Shown here: positions 8,223-16,635 of the stretch, in pieces
Layout: the number at the start of each line of letters is the position of its first letter
How positions within the stretch are numbered: position 1 is the stretch's first letter
Assembly (NCBI RefSeq): GCF_024400215.1
Contig: NZ_CP053748.1
Coordinates: forward strand, 5,642,001 to 5,706,000
Reading direction: 5' to 3'
Length of the DNA: 64,000 nt
Origin: Massilia sp. erpn
GTDB taxonomy: Bacteria; Pseudomonadota; Gammaproteobacteria; Burkholderiales; Burkholderiaceae_D
The notes under the pieces: generated by a model
Told to the model about the DNA's origin: nothing
Seen by the model: only the letters and a program-made list of their open reading frames with translations
Database searches by the model: none
Position numbers and translations under genes: made by a program

Positions 8223-8579
8223 ATGAAACATTCCAAGCGGTGCGCGCGCATCGTCCTGCTATGCGCGCTCAGGAGCGTGCCGGCGCCGATCCATGCGCAG
8301 GAGATCGCGCAACCGGAAAAAAACGCAGCCATCCCTCCAGCGGCCACACCCGCACTGCTTAGCCGTACCGGATTCTCAAGCAGGCAATGGCAAGACCTCG
8401 TACCGCCCCCGGAACGCGAATGGAAGCAGCATGTCGCATCGCGCAAAGATGGAGAAAGCTATGACTGTGCGCTGAGCTTCGCCCTGGCCGGCGATCTGCG
8501 CCTGGACGGCTACAAAGCGCTGCGCGTCGGCGGCCGGACCTTCACACTATCCAAAACGAAAAGCGGGGTGGCGCCATGA
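8223..8579 (+). CDS. Small exported protein of unknown function in the redox cluster
   Basis: 118 residues from ATG 8223, preceded by a GAAAGGAG ribosome site. It has a basic N-terminus and hydrophobic segment (ARIVLLCALRSVPAPIHAQ), so a signal peptide with cleavage after about residue 25 is likely. The mature part has one cysteine (SYDCALSFA) and no family that I recognise. Its stop overlaps the start of the ccdA-like gene (ATGA), so the two are coupled and the protein may be a partner or substrate of the thiol-reduction path. Confidence 0.7.
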   Translation: MKHSKRCARIVLLCALRSVPAPIHAQEIAQPEKNAAIPPAATPALLSRTGFSSRQWQDLVPPPEREWKQHVASRKDGESYDCALSFALAGDLRLDGYKALRVGGRTFTLSKTKSGVAP

Positions 8580-9250
8580 GCGAAATCCTGCTTGCCCTGG
8601 CGGCCGGGGTGCTGACCATCGCCGCACCCTGCATCCTGCCCATGCTGCCCTTCCTGCTGGGCAGTTCGATCGGCGCATCCGGCCGCACCAGACCGGTCTT
8701 CATCGTGCTGGGCTTCGTGCTGGCCTTCTCCTCCTGCGCCCTGCTGTTTGGACTGTTCGCGGAATCGCTGGCCCTGTCGCAGCAAAGCTTGCGCGACGCT
8801 GCGATTGTCCTGCTGCTGGCCTTTGGCCTGCTCATGCTGTGGAAGCGGCCTTTTGAATGGCTGGGACAAAAGCTGTCCGGCGTCGTCAACCTGGCCAACG
8901 ATATCGGCAATCGCGCACAAGCGGGCAATCTGGGCGGCCTGGTGCTGGGCATGACGCTGGGCGTGGTCTGGACGCCGTGCGCCGGGCCGGTGCTCGGCTC
9001 CATCCTGACGCTGATCGCCACCGCGCATGACCTGGGCCGCGCAGCCCTGCTGCTGCTCTGCTATTCCCTGGGCGCCGGCCTGCCCATGCTGGCCATCGCC
9101 TACGGCGGCCAGCAGCTCAGCACCAAGGTGCGCCAGGTGGCACGCTACTCGGTGCGCATGCAGCAGGTCTTCGGCGTGCTGACCATGCTCACCGCCGTCG
9201 CCATGTACTATCATTACGATACGCTGATCACCGTATGGCTGACGGCTTAA
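8576..9250 (+). CDS. ccdA: CcdA/DsbD-type membrane thiol-disulfide transporter
   Basis: 224 residues with six predicted membrane helices. The two redox cysteines of the CcdA family are in place: C19 in IAAPCILP and C135 in WTPCAGPVLG, each next to prolines. These proteins carry electrons from cytoplasmic thioredoxin across the inner membrane to periplasmic thioredoxin-like partners, here most likely the TlpA-like protein at 4824-5387. A four-base overlap couples it to the preceding small gene. Confidence 0.9.
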   Translation: MSEILLALAAGVLTIAAPCILPMLPFLLGSSIGASGRTRPVFIVLGFVLAFSSCALLFGLFAESLALSQQSLRDAAIVLLLAFGLLMLWKRPFEWLGQKLSGVVNLANDIGNRAQAGNLGGLVLGMTLGVVWTPCAGPVLGSILTLIATAHDLGRAALLLLCYSLGAGLPMLAIAYGGQQLSTKVRQVARYSVRMQQVFGVLTMLTAVAMYYHYDTLITVWLTA

Positions 9251-9257
9251 ACTGAAT

Positions 9258-9290
9258 ATCCGGCGGGTGCTGCATGCGTTCCCGCCGGAT
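9258..9290. terminator. Hairpin between convergent ccdA-like and oxidoreductase genes
   Basis: ATCCGGCGGG and CCCGCCGGAT form a perfect 10-bp stem with a 13-base loop in the 43-base gap between convergent stops. Neither side has a strong U-tract, so it may act as a weak bidirectional terminator or RNA 3'-end stabiliser. Confidence 0.6.
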
Positions 9291-9293
9291 GCC

Positions 9294-10322
9294 TCACCAC
9301 GCCACGCGCACCACGGCCTTGCCGAAGTTCTTCCCTTCCAGCAGGCCTATCAGACCAGCCGGCGCGGCGTCCAGACCATCCACGACATCCTCGCGCAGCT
9401 TGACCTTACCCTCGGCCACCCAGCCGCCCATCTCGCGCAGGAATTGCGCATAGCCCTCGGCATAATGGTCAAGGATGATGAAACCCTGCAGGCGGATGCG
9501 CTTATACAGCAAGGCCGTCATCAAGGCGGGCAGACGATCGGGGCCGGGTGCCGCCGCCTTATCGTTGTAATGCGAGATGAAACCGCACACCGGCACGCGC
9601 GCATTCTCGTTCAGCAGCGGCAGCACCGCATCGAACACTGTCCCGCCTACGCTCTCGAAATAGACGTCGATGCCATCCGGGCAGGCGGCGGCCAGCTTCT
9701 GGGAGAACTGCGGATCGTAGCGGTCGATGCAAGCGTCAAAGCCCAGTTCCTCAACCACATAGCGGCACTTTTCGGCGCCACCGGCAATGCCCACCACACG
9801 CGCACCTCTCAGCCGGGCAATCTGCCCTACCACCGCACCCACCGCGCCGCTGGCCGCACCCACCACCACTGTCTCACCCGGCTTGGGCTGGCCGATGTTC
9901 AGCAGACCGTGCCAGGCGGTGAAGCCCGGCATGCCCATCACGCCCAGCGCATGCGAGGGTTGCGCCAGCTCGCCCAGCGCCGTCAATCCCTCGCCATCGG
10001 ACAGCGCGTATTCCTGCCAGCCGGAAGTGCCCAGCACCAGTTCACCTTCACGGAAGTCAGGATGGCGCGAAGCCGCCACCCGACTCACCGTACCACCCAC
10101 CATCACCTCGCCCAGCGCCAGCGGCTCGGCATAGGTGGAGCCCTCGTTCATGCGGCCGCGCATATAGGGATCGAGCGAGAGATACAAGGTACGCAGCAGC
10201 ACCTGGCCGTCTTCCGGCACAGGCACGGCCTGCTCTTCCAGGCGGAAGTCCTGCGGCGTCGGAGCACCTTGCGGACGGGCGGCCAGGACGATGCGGCGGT
10301 TGCTGCTGGCATTGCGGGACAT
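9294..10322 (-). CDS. curA: Zinc-independent medium-chain reductase, CurA/leukotriene B4 dehydrogenase-like
   Basis: 342 residues. The N-terminal part has the family motif YLSLDPYMRGRMN. The Rossmann domain shows a VVGAASGAVGAVVGQIA nucleotide-binding loop and VDVYFESVGG (PF16884/PF00107). Such NADPH-dependent enzymes reduce carbon-carbon double bonds of enones (CurA, YncB, prostaglandin reductase type); the physiological substrate is unknown. Two perfect TAGAC-n5-GTCTA operators lie directly upstream, the same as in front of the TetR gene at 18573-19172. It is therefore probably induced by reactive enones or electrophiles via that repressor. Confidence 0.9.
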   Translation of the reverse strand: MSRNASSNRRIVLAARPQGAPTPQDFRLEEQAVPVPEDGQVLLRTLYLSLDPYMRGRMNEGSTYAEPLALGEVMVGGTVSRVAASRHPDFREGELVLGTSGWQEYALSDGEGLTALGELAQPSHALGVMGMPGFTAWHGLLNIGQPKPGETVVVGAASGAVGAVVGQIARLRGARVVGIAGGAEKCRYVVEELGFDACIDRYDPQFSQKLAAACPDGIDVYFESVGGTVFDAVLPLLNENARVPVCGFISHYNDKAAAPGPDRLPALMTALLYKRIRLQGFIILDHYAEGYAQFLREMGGWVAEGKVKLREDVVDGLDAAPAGLIGLLEGKNFGKAVVRVAW

Positions 10323-10356
10323 GGCGGTTCTCCTTGCGTGGTTGATGGATAAAAAT

Positions 10357-10371
10357 TAGACCAGTCGTCTA
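10357..10371. promoter_or_regulatory. TetR-type operator O1 of the CurA-like gene
   Basis: TAGACCAGTCGTCTA, a perfect 5-bp inverted repeat with a 5-base spacer, 35 bases before the CurA-like start codon. The identical 15-mer occurs 40 bases further upstream and in front of the TetR gene. Confidence 0.8.
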
Positions 10372-10396
10372 GTTCACAGGGACTTTATCACCAAAT

Positions 10397-10411
10397 TAGA
10401 CCAGTCGTCTA
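10397..10411. promoter_or_regulatory. TetR-type operator O2 of the CurA-like gene
   Basis: Second identical copy of TAGACCAGTCGTCTA. Centre-to-centre distance to O1 is 40 bases, about four helical turns, so two repressor dimers would lie on the same face of DNA. It also lies 150 bases upstream of the divergent accessory operon. Confidence 0.8.
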
Positions 10412-10561
10412 TAACATTTACATCGCCATGCTCCAATGTGACAATCCACGCATTTTTTGGAACGGTTTTTCACTAAGCTTATACACACGTCCACTTGAAA
10501 GTAAGCGCAGCTGCTTTTCCTGGTTTTCCCTACAACCCCGGTAGCGAATGAAGGAGCTAGC

Positions 10562-12241
10562 ATGAGCGATACAAGCAAAAACTGCACGATCACCAACAAC
10601 ACCACGGTTGGCGCCCTGATCGTCGATGCCTACAACACCACGTCCACCAATCCCAAGCAGGTCTACGCACAAACGCTGAAGGTGCTGCCCCTGAACGCCG
10701 GCGGCGATATCCTGGCGGGACAGGCCAGCGGCACCGTGGTGCTGAACGACTATACCCAGGCCGGCGGCGAAACGGTCTACAACACCCTGTATGAGCTGAT
10801 CATCGCGCGGGCCACCGATCTGTTCCCGCTCATGAATACCTCGGTCATGCAGAGCTTCGCCACGCCGCCCACCTATCCCCCTGTGAGCGTGCCGGCCACG
10901 GGCCTGACGGACATGCAATTGGCGCAGCAGTTCTACCAGACCATCATGGCCTTCCCCACGTCGACGCTGTCGCAGCAATTCCAGCAGGCGATGACGGCGG
11001 CGCTGAAAACCTCGACGTCCACCGGCAGCATCGACAGTCAGATGAATGCCTTCTTCGCCAGCACCAAAGAGTACCAGTCGGTGACTTTCAATATGTATAT
11101 GGCCGTCAGCACCTATGTGGCCACCTTCGCCAATGCCTGGGCCAACTACAGCGACAGCTATACCTACTATATTTACAGCGCCGGCACGGCCGCCAGCGGC
11201 TCGGACACCGCCAACCCGACATACCAGGGCAGCCTGGTCTTCACCCGCAAACCAGGTGTGACGGAGGCCAGCGCCACCGACAATAACGGCGGCTACACCA
11301 TCAATTTCGTGGACGCCAACAGCAAATCCACGACCATGTACTTCAACCAGGGCCAGTTCGTCTCCAGCCTGAGCCTCGACGTGCCGCCCATCTGCCTGCA
11401 AGCGACCTATGTGCTGAAAAGCCAGCTCAGTAACAAGGCCAGCGACAATCAGCTGATCCCCATCCTCTCCGGCACCATCAACGGCGCCAAGGTCATGGGT
11501 ACAAACACCAAGCAGGACACTTCGGATGGTCCCGGCAGCCTGTATGCCTTCTTCCATCCCAAAACCTTCAGCGGCTGGGTCACGCTCTTCCTCAGTGTGT
11601 TCGGCGCGCTGATGGCGCTGGAGTGGATCGGCACCAAGCTGTCCGCAATGGGCAAGGGCCTGCTCAAACTCTTCCAGCGCAACGAAGGCCAGCCACCGCA
11701 GCAGAGCGAGATCGATGAATTGCGCGGCCAGATCGAAGATCTGCAAGCCCAGATCGAGGCCAACCAGCAGGAACTGCTCGACCGCTTTAACCAGGAGCTG
11801 GAGCTGCCGCCATCGGTGGAAGATGCACTGAGCGGCCTGAAGGCCGATTTCACCAACACCCTGAATTTGCAGAGCGCCGACGTGCAGCTGGACATCCTGG
11901 AGCAGCAGGTCGCCCAGCTGGAGCAACTGGCCGAATATGGCGTGACGCCGGAAATGCAGGGCATTGCCAACGATATTCGCAGCAATATCAATGCCTTGAA
12001 TGAGGCAGGCACCCCGGCCGAGCTGCAAACCGCGTTGGATCAGGTCAAGCAAAGCATCCCCGACGTGAATACGCGCCTGGGCAATGTGGTGCAGGATCTG
12101 GGTTCGGAAATCAGCCAGGAGACCCGCGCCGCCATCGAGGAATCGAACCAGGCTATCCAGGAAGCCCAGGAGCTCAGCGACAAGATCGACGACGCCATCG
12201 ACGATATCAACGACGGCGAAATCCCCGATATCGACGTCTGA
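10562..12241 (+). CDS. Protein A of the accessory operon: beta-domain/TM/coiled-coil protein, unknown
   Basis: 559 residues, no signal peptide, GAAGGAG ribosome site. Residues about 1-110 look beta-rich and begin with a Thr/Asn-rich motif (ITNNTTVGALIV, DAYNTTSTNP). Residues 115-200 are helical, and a single hydrophobic segment lies at about 338-358 (WVTLFLSVFGALMALEWIG). The rest (about 375-550) is an acidic coiled coil ending DGEIPDIDV. The N-terminal half resembles the next gene product: both start near ITN and have YNTTS and an aromatic FYQT segment. I recognise no known family. As first gene of the borosin-methyltransferase operon it could be a scaffold, pore-like component or substrate. 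Confidence 0.8.
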   Translation: MSDTSKNCTITNNTTVGALIVDAYNTTSTNPKQVYAQTLKVLPLNAGGDILAGQASGTVVLNDYTQAGGETVYNTLYELIIARATDLFPLMNTSVMQSFATPPTYPPVSVPATGLTDMQLAQQFYQTIMAFPTSTLSQQFQQAMTAALKTSTSTGSIDSQMNAFFASTKEYQSVTFNMYMAVSTYVATFANAWANYSDSYTYYIYSAGTAASGSDTANPTYQGSLVFTRKPGVTEASATDNNGGYTINFVDANSKSTTMYFNQGQFVSSLSLDVPPICLQATYVLKSQLSNKASDNQLIPILSGTINGAKVMGTNTKQDTSDGPGSLYAFFHPKTFSGWVTLFLSVFGALMALEWIGTKLSAMGKGLLKLFQRNEGQPPQQSEIDELRGQIEDLQAQIEANQQELLDRFNQELELPPSVEDALSGLKADFTNTLNLQSADVQLDILEQQVAQLEQLAEYGVTPEMQGIANDIRSNINALNEAGTPAELQTALDQVKQSIPDVNTRLGNVVQDLGSEISQETRAAIEESNQAIQEAQELSDKIDDAIDDINDGEIPDIDV

Positions 12242-12344
12242 ACCCGCAGTGCCAGACTGCCGGTGCCACCGCGCCGGCGGCGGACCGCGCCCTACCCCGG
12301 CGCGGTGTTCCTGTTCTTTTCCCATTTTCCAGCGAGAGCCGATC

Positions 12345-14168
12345 ATGAGCGCTGCCGATTCCGGTAACACCGTCGCCATCACCAACCAACTGAACCTGAC
12401 GCTAACGGTATACAACACCACCTCGGCCAGCCCGCCCACCGACCCGCCCTCCACCGAGCAAAGCTCTTACTATCCCGTCTATACCAAGATCGCAACCATT
12501 GCCGCCAACGCCACGCAAAACGTGGACGTGCCCGATGCGCTGGCGCGGCTGGTGATCTGCCGCGGCGACAACGACTTTCCCATCACCGTCTACGTCCCAC
12601 CCATCATGGGCGGCGGCGCGCTGACCGTCGCCAATAGCGACCTGCCAGCCTGCCAGACGGCATGGAGCTTCTACCAGACCTATGTCAGCCAGCCTTACGC
12701 GCCGCTGGCCCTGCAATTCACCGAACTGCTGCTGGACGACAGCAATCTGCTGACGCTGAATGACCAGATCAGCACCTTCCTCAGCCAGAACGGCTATGCC
12801 GGCTGCGACTACTTCCATTTCTCCATCGTCGCCTACTGGGCCACCAACTCGCTGTGGGCCTGGCCCGGCAGCTACTACTGCTACCAGCCGGACAACAATC
12901 CTTCGGAATTCGTGCTGCCGACCGTACCGGTAGGCCAGCTGGTGATCGCCAACGGCGCCGCCTGCTATACCCCGACGGGCGGCGTGGCCGTGCCACTCGC
13001 CTTCGCCAACAGCGTGCTCAGTTCCAGCGGCGCCACTAGCAGCAGCGGCATCCTGCTCACGGCTGTGCTGCGCAACCTGACCTGGGAAGGCAAGCCGTCC
13101 GAGAACGCCATGTGCTTTACCGGCAAGAACGCGGGCGCCAGCTTCATCGCCCAGCCCTATGCCGACCCGCCCATCCCCTGGTGGGCCGTGGCGTATGACA
13201 TGGCGTATACCGGCTTCCTCGGCGTGCAGATTGCCATGACGGTGGATATGGCCGTGCATGTGCTGTCGGGGATCAAGAACGGCATCCAGTACCTGGCCGG
13301 CAAGGCCAGCGACTTCATCTCCTCGGTGCGCAGCAAATTCGAAGGCATTGGCGAGGACGCCGATCCCGTCGCCAGTCTTGGCGACCCGGTGGAACCGATC
13401 AATGTGGACGTTGACGTGGACGTCGATGTGGATATCGACACCGATACCGATACCGACGAAGATACCGACGTAGACGTGGACATCGACGTGGACATCGATG
13501 TGGACGACGACGTCTTCGCCATCATCGACGTGGACGTGGATGTGGATGTGGACATCGATGTCGACAATGTGGTCGATACGGTGGACGTGACCGATGTCGA
13601 TACCGACGTCGACATCGACACCGATGTCAATGTGGAACCCGGAACCATCACCAGCCTATTGCAAAAGGTAGGCAACTGGATCATGACCAAGGGCTTGCCA
13701 GCGCTGGTGGAGAACCTGGCCATCATGGCGGCCTTCCAGGGCGCGCAAACCCTGCTCAATGTGTGGAAGAACGCGGCCCAGAAAGACCTGCAAAATCTCT
13801 CGCCGCAGCAAAGCACCGGCTTGGGCCTGCTGGTTAATTACCTGCTCAACGAAAAGAACAGCGTGTCCACGCGCTGGACCACAGTAGCCGACTACGTGCA
13901 GCAGGCCGCGCCCAGCGCCGTCAACCAGCAAACCCTTCTGAGTTCGGTCCTGATGACGAAGAACGCCGATGCCGACAATGCGCAGGCAGCTTGGCGCTGG
14001 TCCAGCAGCGACGAATCGGACGCGGTGCGCGCCATGGGCAAATACACCTCGGCGGACCAGCAATACCAGGCCTATCAGGCGCTGGCGGCTTATACCTACA
14101 AGGGCCAGGTGCTGCCGGTCAAGGTGGCTTGCGGCGTGGCGATGAAATACACCGCCCTGCTCTCCTGA
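12345..14168 (+). CDS. Protein B of the accessory operon: paralogue of A with a (Asp-Val/Ile/Thr)n tract
   Basis: 607 residues from ATG 12345 with an upstream GCGAGAG ribosome site. Residues 1-250 are paralogous to protein A (ITNQLNLTLTVYNTTSASP, FYQTYVSQPYAPLALQF). A hydrophobic segment lies at about 278-305. Residues 354-430 alternate Asp with Val, Ile or Thr almost without break, interrupted by a short VFAII island. A hydrophobic helical region (about 440-470) and a soluble C-terminal domain follow. The alternating tract should form an amphipathic beta-strand with one fully acidic face, able to bind metal or stack. Given the backbone N-methyltransferase encoded next, the tract is a candidate substrate; this is inference. 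Confidence 0.82.
   Translation: MSAADSGNTVAITNQLNLTLTVYNTTSASPPTDPPSTEQSSYYPVYTKIATIAANATQNVDVPDALARLVICRGDNDFPITVYVPPIMGGGALTVANSDLPACQTAWSFYQTYVSQPYAPLALQFTELLLDDSNLLTLNDQISTFLSQNGYAGCDYFHFSIVAYWATNSLWAWPGSYYCYQPDNNPSEFVLPTVPVGQLVIANGAACYTPTGGVAVPLAFANSVLSSSGATSSSGILLTAVLRNLTWEGKPSENAMCFTGKNAGASFIAQPYADPPIPWWAVAYDMAYTGFLGVQIAMTVDMAVHVLSGIKNGIQYLAGKASDFISSVRSKFEGIGEDADPVASLGDPVEPINVDVDVDVDVDIDTDTDTDEDTDVDVDIDVDIDVDDDVFAIIDVDVDVDVDIDVDNVVDTVDVTDVDTDVDIDTDVNVEPGTITSLLQKVGNWIMTKGLPALVENLAIMAAFQGAQTLLNVWKNAAQKDLQNLSPQQSTGLGLLVNYLLNEKNSVSTRWTTVADYVQQAAPSAVNQQTLLSSVLMTKNADADNAQAAWRWSSSDESDAVRAMGKYTSADQQYQAYQALAAYTYKGQVLPVKVACGVAMKYTALLS
13404..13634 (+). repeat. Repeat tract encoding alternating Asp-Val/Ile/Thr in protein B
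   Basis: Seventy-seven codons in which GAC/GAT alternates with GTG/GTC/GAC-flanked ATC or ACC. The basic unit is a six-base GAC-GTN repeat with synonymous drift, so the DNA is degenerate while the protein pattern is kept. This points to selection on the peptide pattern rather than recent slippage. In the middle (about 13510-13527) a non-repeat VFAII segment breaks the tract. Confidence 0.9.
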
Positions 14169-14202
14169 CACAGCCCAACATCATCACGGAAAGGAAAACG
14201 CC

Positions 14203-16626
14203 ATGCCGGATTCCGTCAACAAGCAAGACCCCGCCCCGCGCCAGCAGGCCGAAGCAGCCTGGCAGGAGCTGGCGCGCGCCATCGCCGCAGCCGATAATGT
14301 CAGCGAAAAAGGACCGGACCATCCCCTGCCGCCGGACCAGGTGGGCGAACTGACCATCATCGGCTCCGGCATCGAGACGGTCGGCTTCTCGCTCGGCGAC
14401 CAGGAACTGATACGCAGCGCCGACCATGTTTTCTACTGCGTGGCCGATCCGGCCACCGTGGTCTGGATCAGGGACTTAAGGCCAGACGCGCATGACCTGT
14501 ACGTGCTGTACGACGACAACAAGGTGCGTTATGTGACGTATATGCAGATGGCGGAGGCCATGCTCCACCACGTGCGCCAGGCGAAGAAGGTGGTGGCGAT
14601 CTACTACGGGCATCCAGGCGTCTTCGTCCTCTCCACCCACCGCGCCATCCTGATCGCCCGCCGCGAAGGACACCGCGCCACCATGCGCGCCGGCGTCAGC
14701 GCGCTGGATTGCCTGTGCGCCGACCTGGGCGTGGACCCCAGCCACCCCGGTCTGCAAACCCACGAGGCTTCGGACATGCTGATCCGATTGCGCAAGCCGG
14801 ACACCAGCCTGCACGTGGTGCTATGGCAGGTCGGCCTGATCGGCGAAATGGGCTTTCGCCGCAAGGGCTATGTGAACAGCAATTTCTCCATACTCATCGA
14901 CTATCTGCAAGGGGTATACGGCAAGGACTATCCCGTCACCCACTATGTGGCTTCGCGCTATCCGACCATCCCGCCGCTGATCGAAACCTATCCCCTCTCC
15001 CGCCTGCACGAGCCGGACATCCAGCTGCGCGTGACCGGCATCTCCACCTTCTATCTGGCGCCGCGCGACGCGGTGGAGGCGGACCACGATATGCTGCAGC
15101 GCCTTGGCCTGCTGCAGCCCGGCGAGACGGTCAAGCCGGCAGGCAGTCCGCTGCGCGATATCGGCCACTATGGACCGCGTGAGATGAAAGCGTTCAAAGC
15201 GTTCAAGAACTTCCGCATCCCGCGCGATTACCGCTGGCAGGAAGACACCGGCGCCAGCCGCTTCCTGCTGCGGCTCAAGCAGGATCTGGACTTCCAGGAT
15301 CTGTACCGCCACGCGCCCGGCCAGGCCGTTGCCGCCGAAGCCTTTTCCGGCCTGAGCGAGCGCGAACAGTATCTGCTGGCGACGCGCGATCCAGGCGGCA
15401 TCCAGATCGCAGCCAAGGGCGCCGCCCTGCGTTCGGACGCCAACCAGGGCTTCCTGCATGCGCTGCTGAACCAGCGGCCACTGGCGCGCCAGGTGCTGCA
15501 ATTGGCGCAGTCCAAAACCCAGGGCGGCAAGGACAAGCTGGTCCAGCTGGCAGGCAAGCACGATCTGTCGCCGGATATGGACAATATGCGCAGCGATATC
15601 GACCTGCTGCTGCGCGAGCACCTGGGCGCCTGGACCGGCGTGTATTACGGCGATGCAGGCCAGTTGATCGTCCTGATCGGCAATGCCGGCGGGCCACGCC
15701 GCAGCGGCTTGTTCGTCAATGGCGTCCAGATACGGCCCTTCAAATTCCAGCGCGGCGTGCTGCAATGGCAGGCGCAGCGCGGCAACCGCAGCAACGGCCT
15801 GCTGCGCTTCGATGTGGACCAGAACGGCAAGCGGCGTCTGATCGGCTGCAATATCTGGCCCGCCGGGCAGGATATGCCGAAGAATGCCGCCTTCTCCGCG
15901 CGCGAACCCGAACTGCAAAGACCGCACGCCAGCCAGCGCGTGGGCCGCTACCGCCAGGCCAGCAGTGGCGGCACGCTGGAACTGGCTGTCGCCAGCGATG
16001 CGCAGCGCGGGCGCTATCTGGCGGCCCGCCTCAACGGCCAAGTGCTGCCCGGCGCGCTCAAGGCCGACGGCAACAGCCTGACGGTGGGCGAGAGCCGCTT
16101 CGAGTTCGGCGCGCCGGACAGCGGCGCCGATGGCCTCTGGCTGCCGCAAGCCGGCCAGCTCGACCTGTTCGGCGGGCGCTATATCGTGCGCGTGGCCGGC
16201 AAGGGGCAAACCGTGTCCCACACCCTGGTGCTGGGCCGGGGCGAGGCGGCTATCGACGGCGCCGCCGTTACGCCAGCGGTGACGGGTCTGACGGCCTTCA
16301 CCTGGTCGGATGGTCCGGCGCAAGCGCGCAGCGGCAGCCTGCAGGTACAGATCGACCCTGTGACCTTGCTTCCGCTGCTCTTCGGGACCCTGCAGACGGC
16401 GGCAGGCGAGCAACAGCAGTGCTATGGCATGGTGGCGGCCGGCCCCAATGCTGTGGCCGAGCGGCCCGAAGCCGATTTCGGCCTGCCCTTGCCCGCCTGG
16501 CAATCGCTGGTGGCCCTATGTTCCAACGCCAGCCGCACGGGCGGCCTGCTGCTTTGGCATAAATGGGAAAAGGCGCAGTTCACGGCCAAGGTCATGAATG
16601 TGGCCCTGCGCCGCCTGCTGCCCTGA
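14203..16626 (+). CDS. Borosin-type peptide-backbone alpha-N-methyltransferase fused to a long C-terminal extension
   Basis: 807 residues. Residues about 48-285 are a SAM-dependent tetrapyrrole-methylase-fold domain (PF00590) close to OphMA: LTIIGSGIETVG, HVFYCVADPAT, YYGHPGVFV, GVSALDCLCADLGVDP and THEASDMLIR all match. The residues required for OphMA catalysis are conserved: Y100, Y103, R109, Y113 and Y135 (OphMA Y63, Y66, R72, Y76, Y98). Residues about 350-405 (FLLRLKQDLDF, GLSEREQYLLATRD) resemble the helical borosin-binding/LigA-like domain that recruits the precursor. The remaining 400 residues contain about three beta-rich repeats near 484-580, 600-660 and 680-760 that I do not recognise. 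In fungal borosins the core peptide is the enzyme's own C-terminus; no clear hydrophobic core is visible here, so the substrate may be elsewhere. Confidence 0.87.
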   Translation: MPDSVNKQDPAPRQQAEAAWQELARAIAAADNVSEKGPDHPLPPDQVGELTIIGSGIETVGFSLGDQELIRSADHVFYCVADPATVVWIRDLRPDAHDLYVLYDDNKVRYVTYMQMAEAMLHHVRQAKKVVAIYYGHPGVFVLSTHRAILIARREGHRATMRAGVSALDCLCADLGVDPSHPGLQTHEASDMLIRLRKPDTSLHVVLWQVGLIGEMGFRRKGYVNSNFSILIDYLQGVYGKDYPVTHYVASRYPTIPPLIETYPLSRLHEPDIQLRVTGISTFYLAPRDAVEADHDMLQRLGLLQPGETVKPAGSPLRDIGHYGPREMKAFKAFKNFRIPRDYRWQEDTGASRFLLRLKQDLDFQDLYRHAPGQAVAAEAFSGLSEREQYLLATRDPGGIQIAAKGAALRSDANQGFLHALLNQRPLARQVLQLAQSKTQGGKDKLVQLAGKHDLSPDMDNMRSDIDLLLREHLGAWTGVYYGDAGQLIVLIGNAGGPRRSGLFVNGVQIRPFKFQRGVLQWQAQRGNRSNGLLRFDVDQNGKRRLIGCNIWPAGQDMPKNAAFSAREPELQRPHASQRVGRYRQASSGGTLELAVASDAQRGRYLAARLNGQVLPGALKADGNSLTVGESRFEFGAPDSGADGLWLPQAGQLDLFGGRYIVRVAGKGQTVSHTLVLGRGEAAIDGAAVTPAVTGLTAFTWSDGPAQARSGSLQVQIDPVTLLPLLFGTLQTAAGEQQQCYGMVAAGPNAVAERPEADFGLPLPAWQSLVALCSNASRTGGLLLWHKWEKAQFTAKVMNVALRRLLP

Positions 16627-16635
16627 GCCGGCCGC

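Noticed and set aside
10418..12454. A 678-residue minus-strand frame opposite protein A
   Set aside because: Antisense artefact; its His/Gln/Gly/Val-rich sequence has no domain, while the plus strand has a ribosome site and paralogy with the next gene.
13157..13816. A Ser/Thr-rich (STSTSM) repeat protein on the minus strand
   Set aside because: It is the reverse complement of the Asp-Val tract; the repeat arises from GAC/GTG codons read in reverse and has no independent support.
14821..16503. A 560-residue frame antisense to the methyltransferase gene
   Set aside because: High-GC shadow: Ala/Gly/Gln-rich, no family, and in conflict with a clearly coding plus-strand frame.
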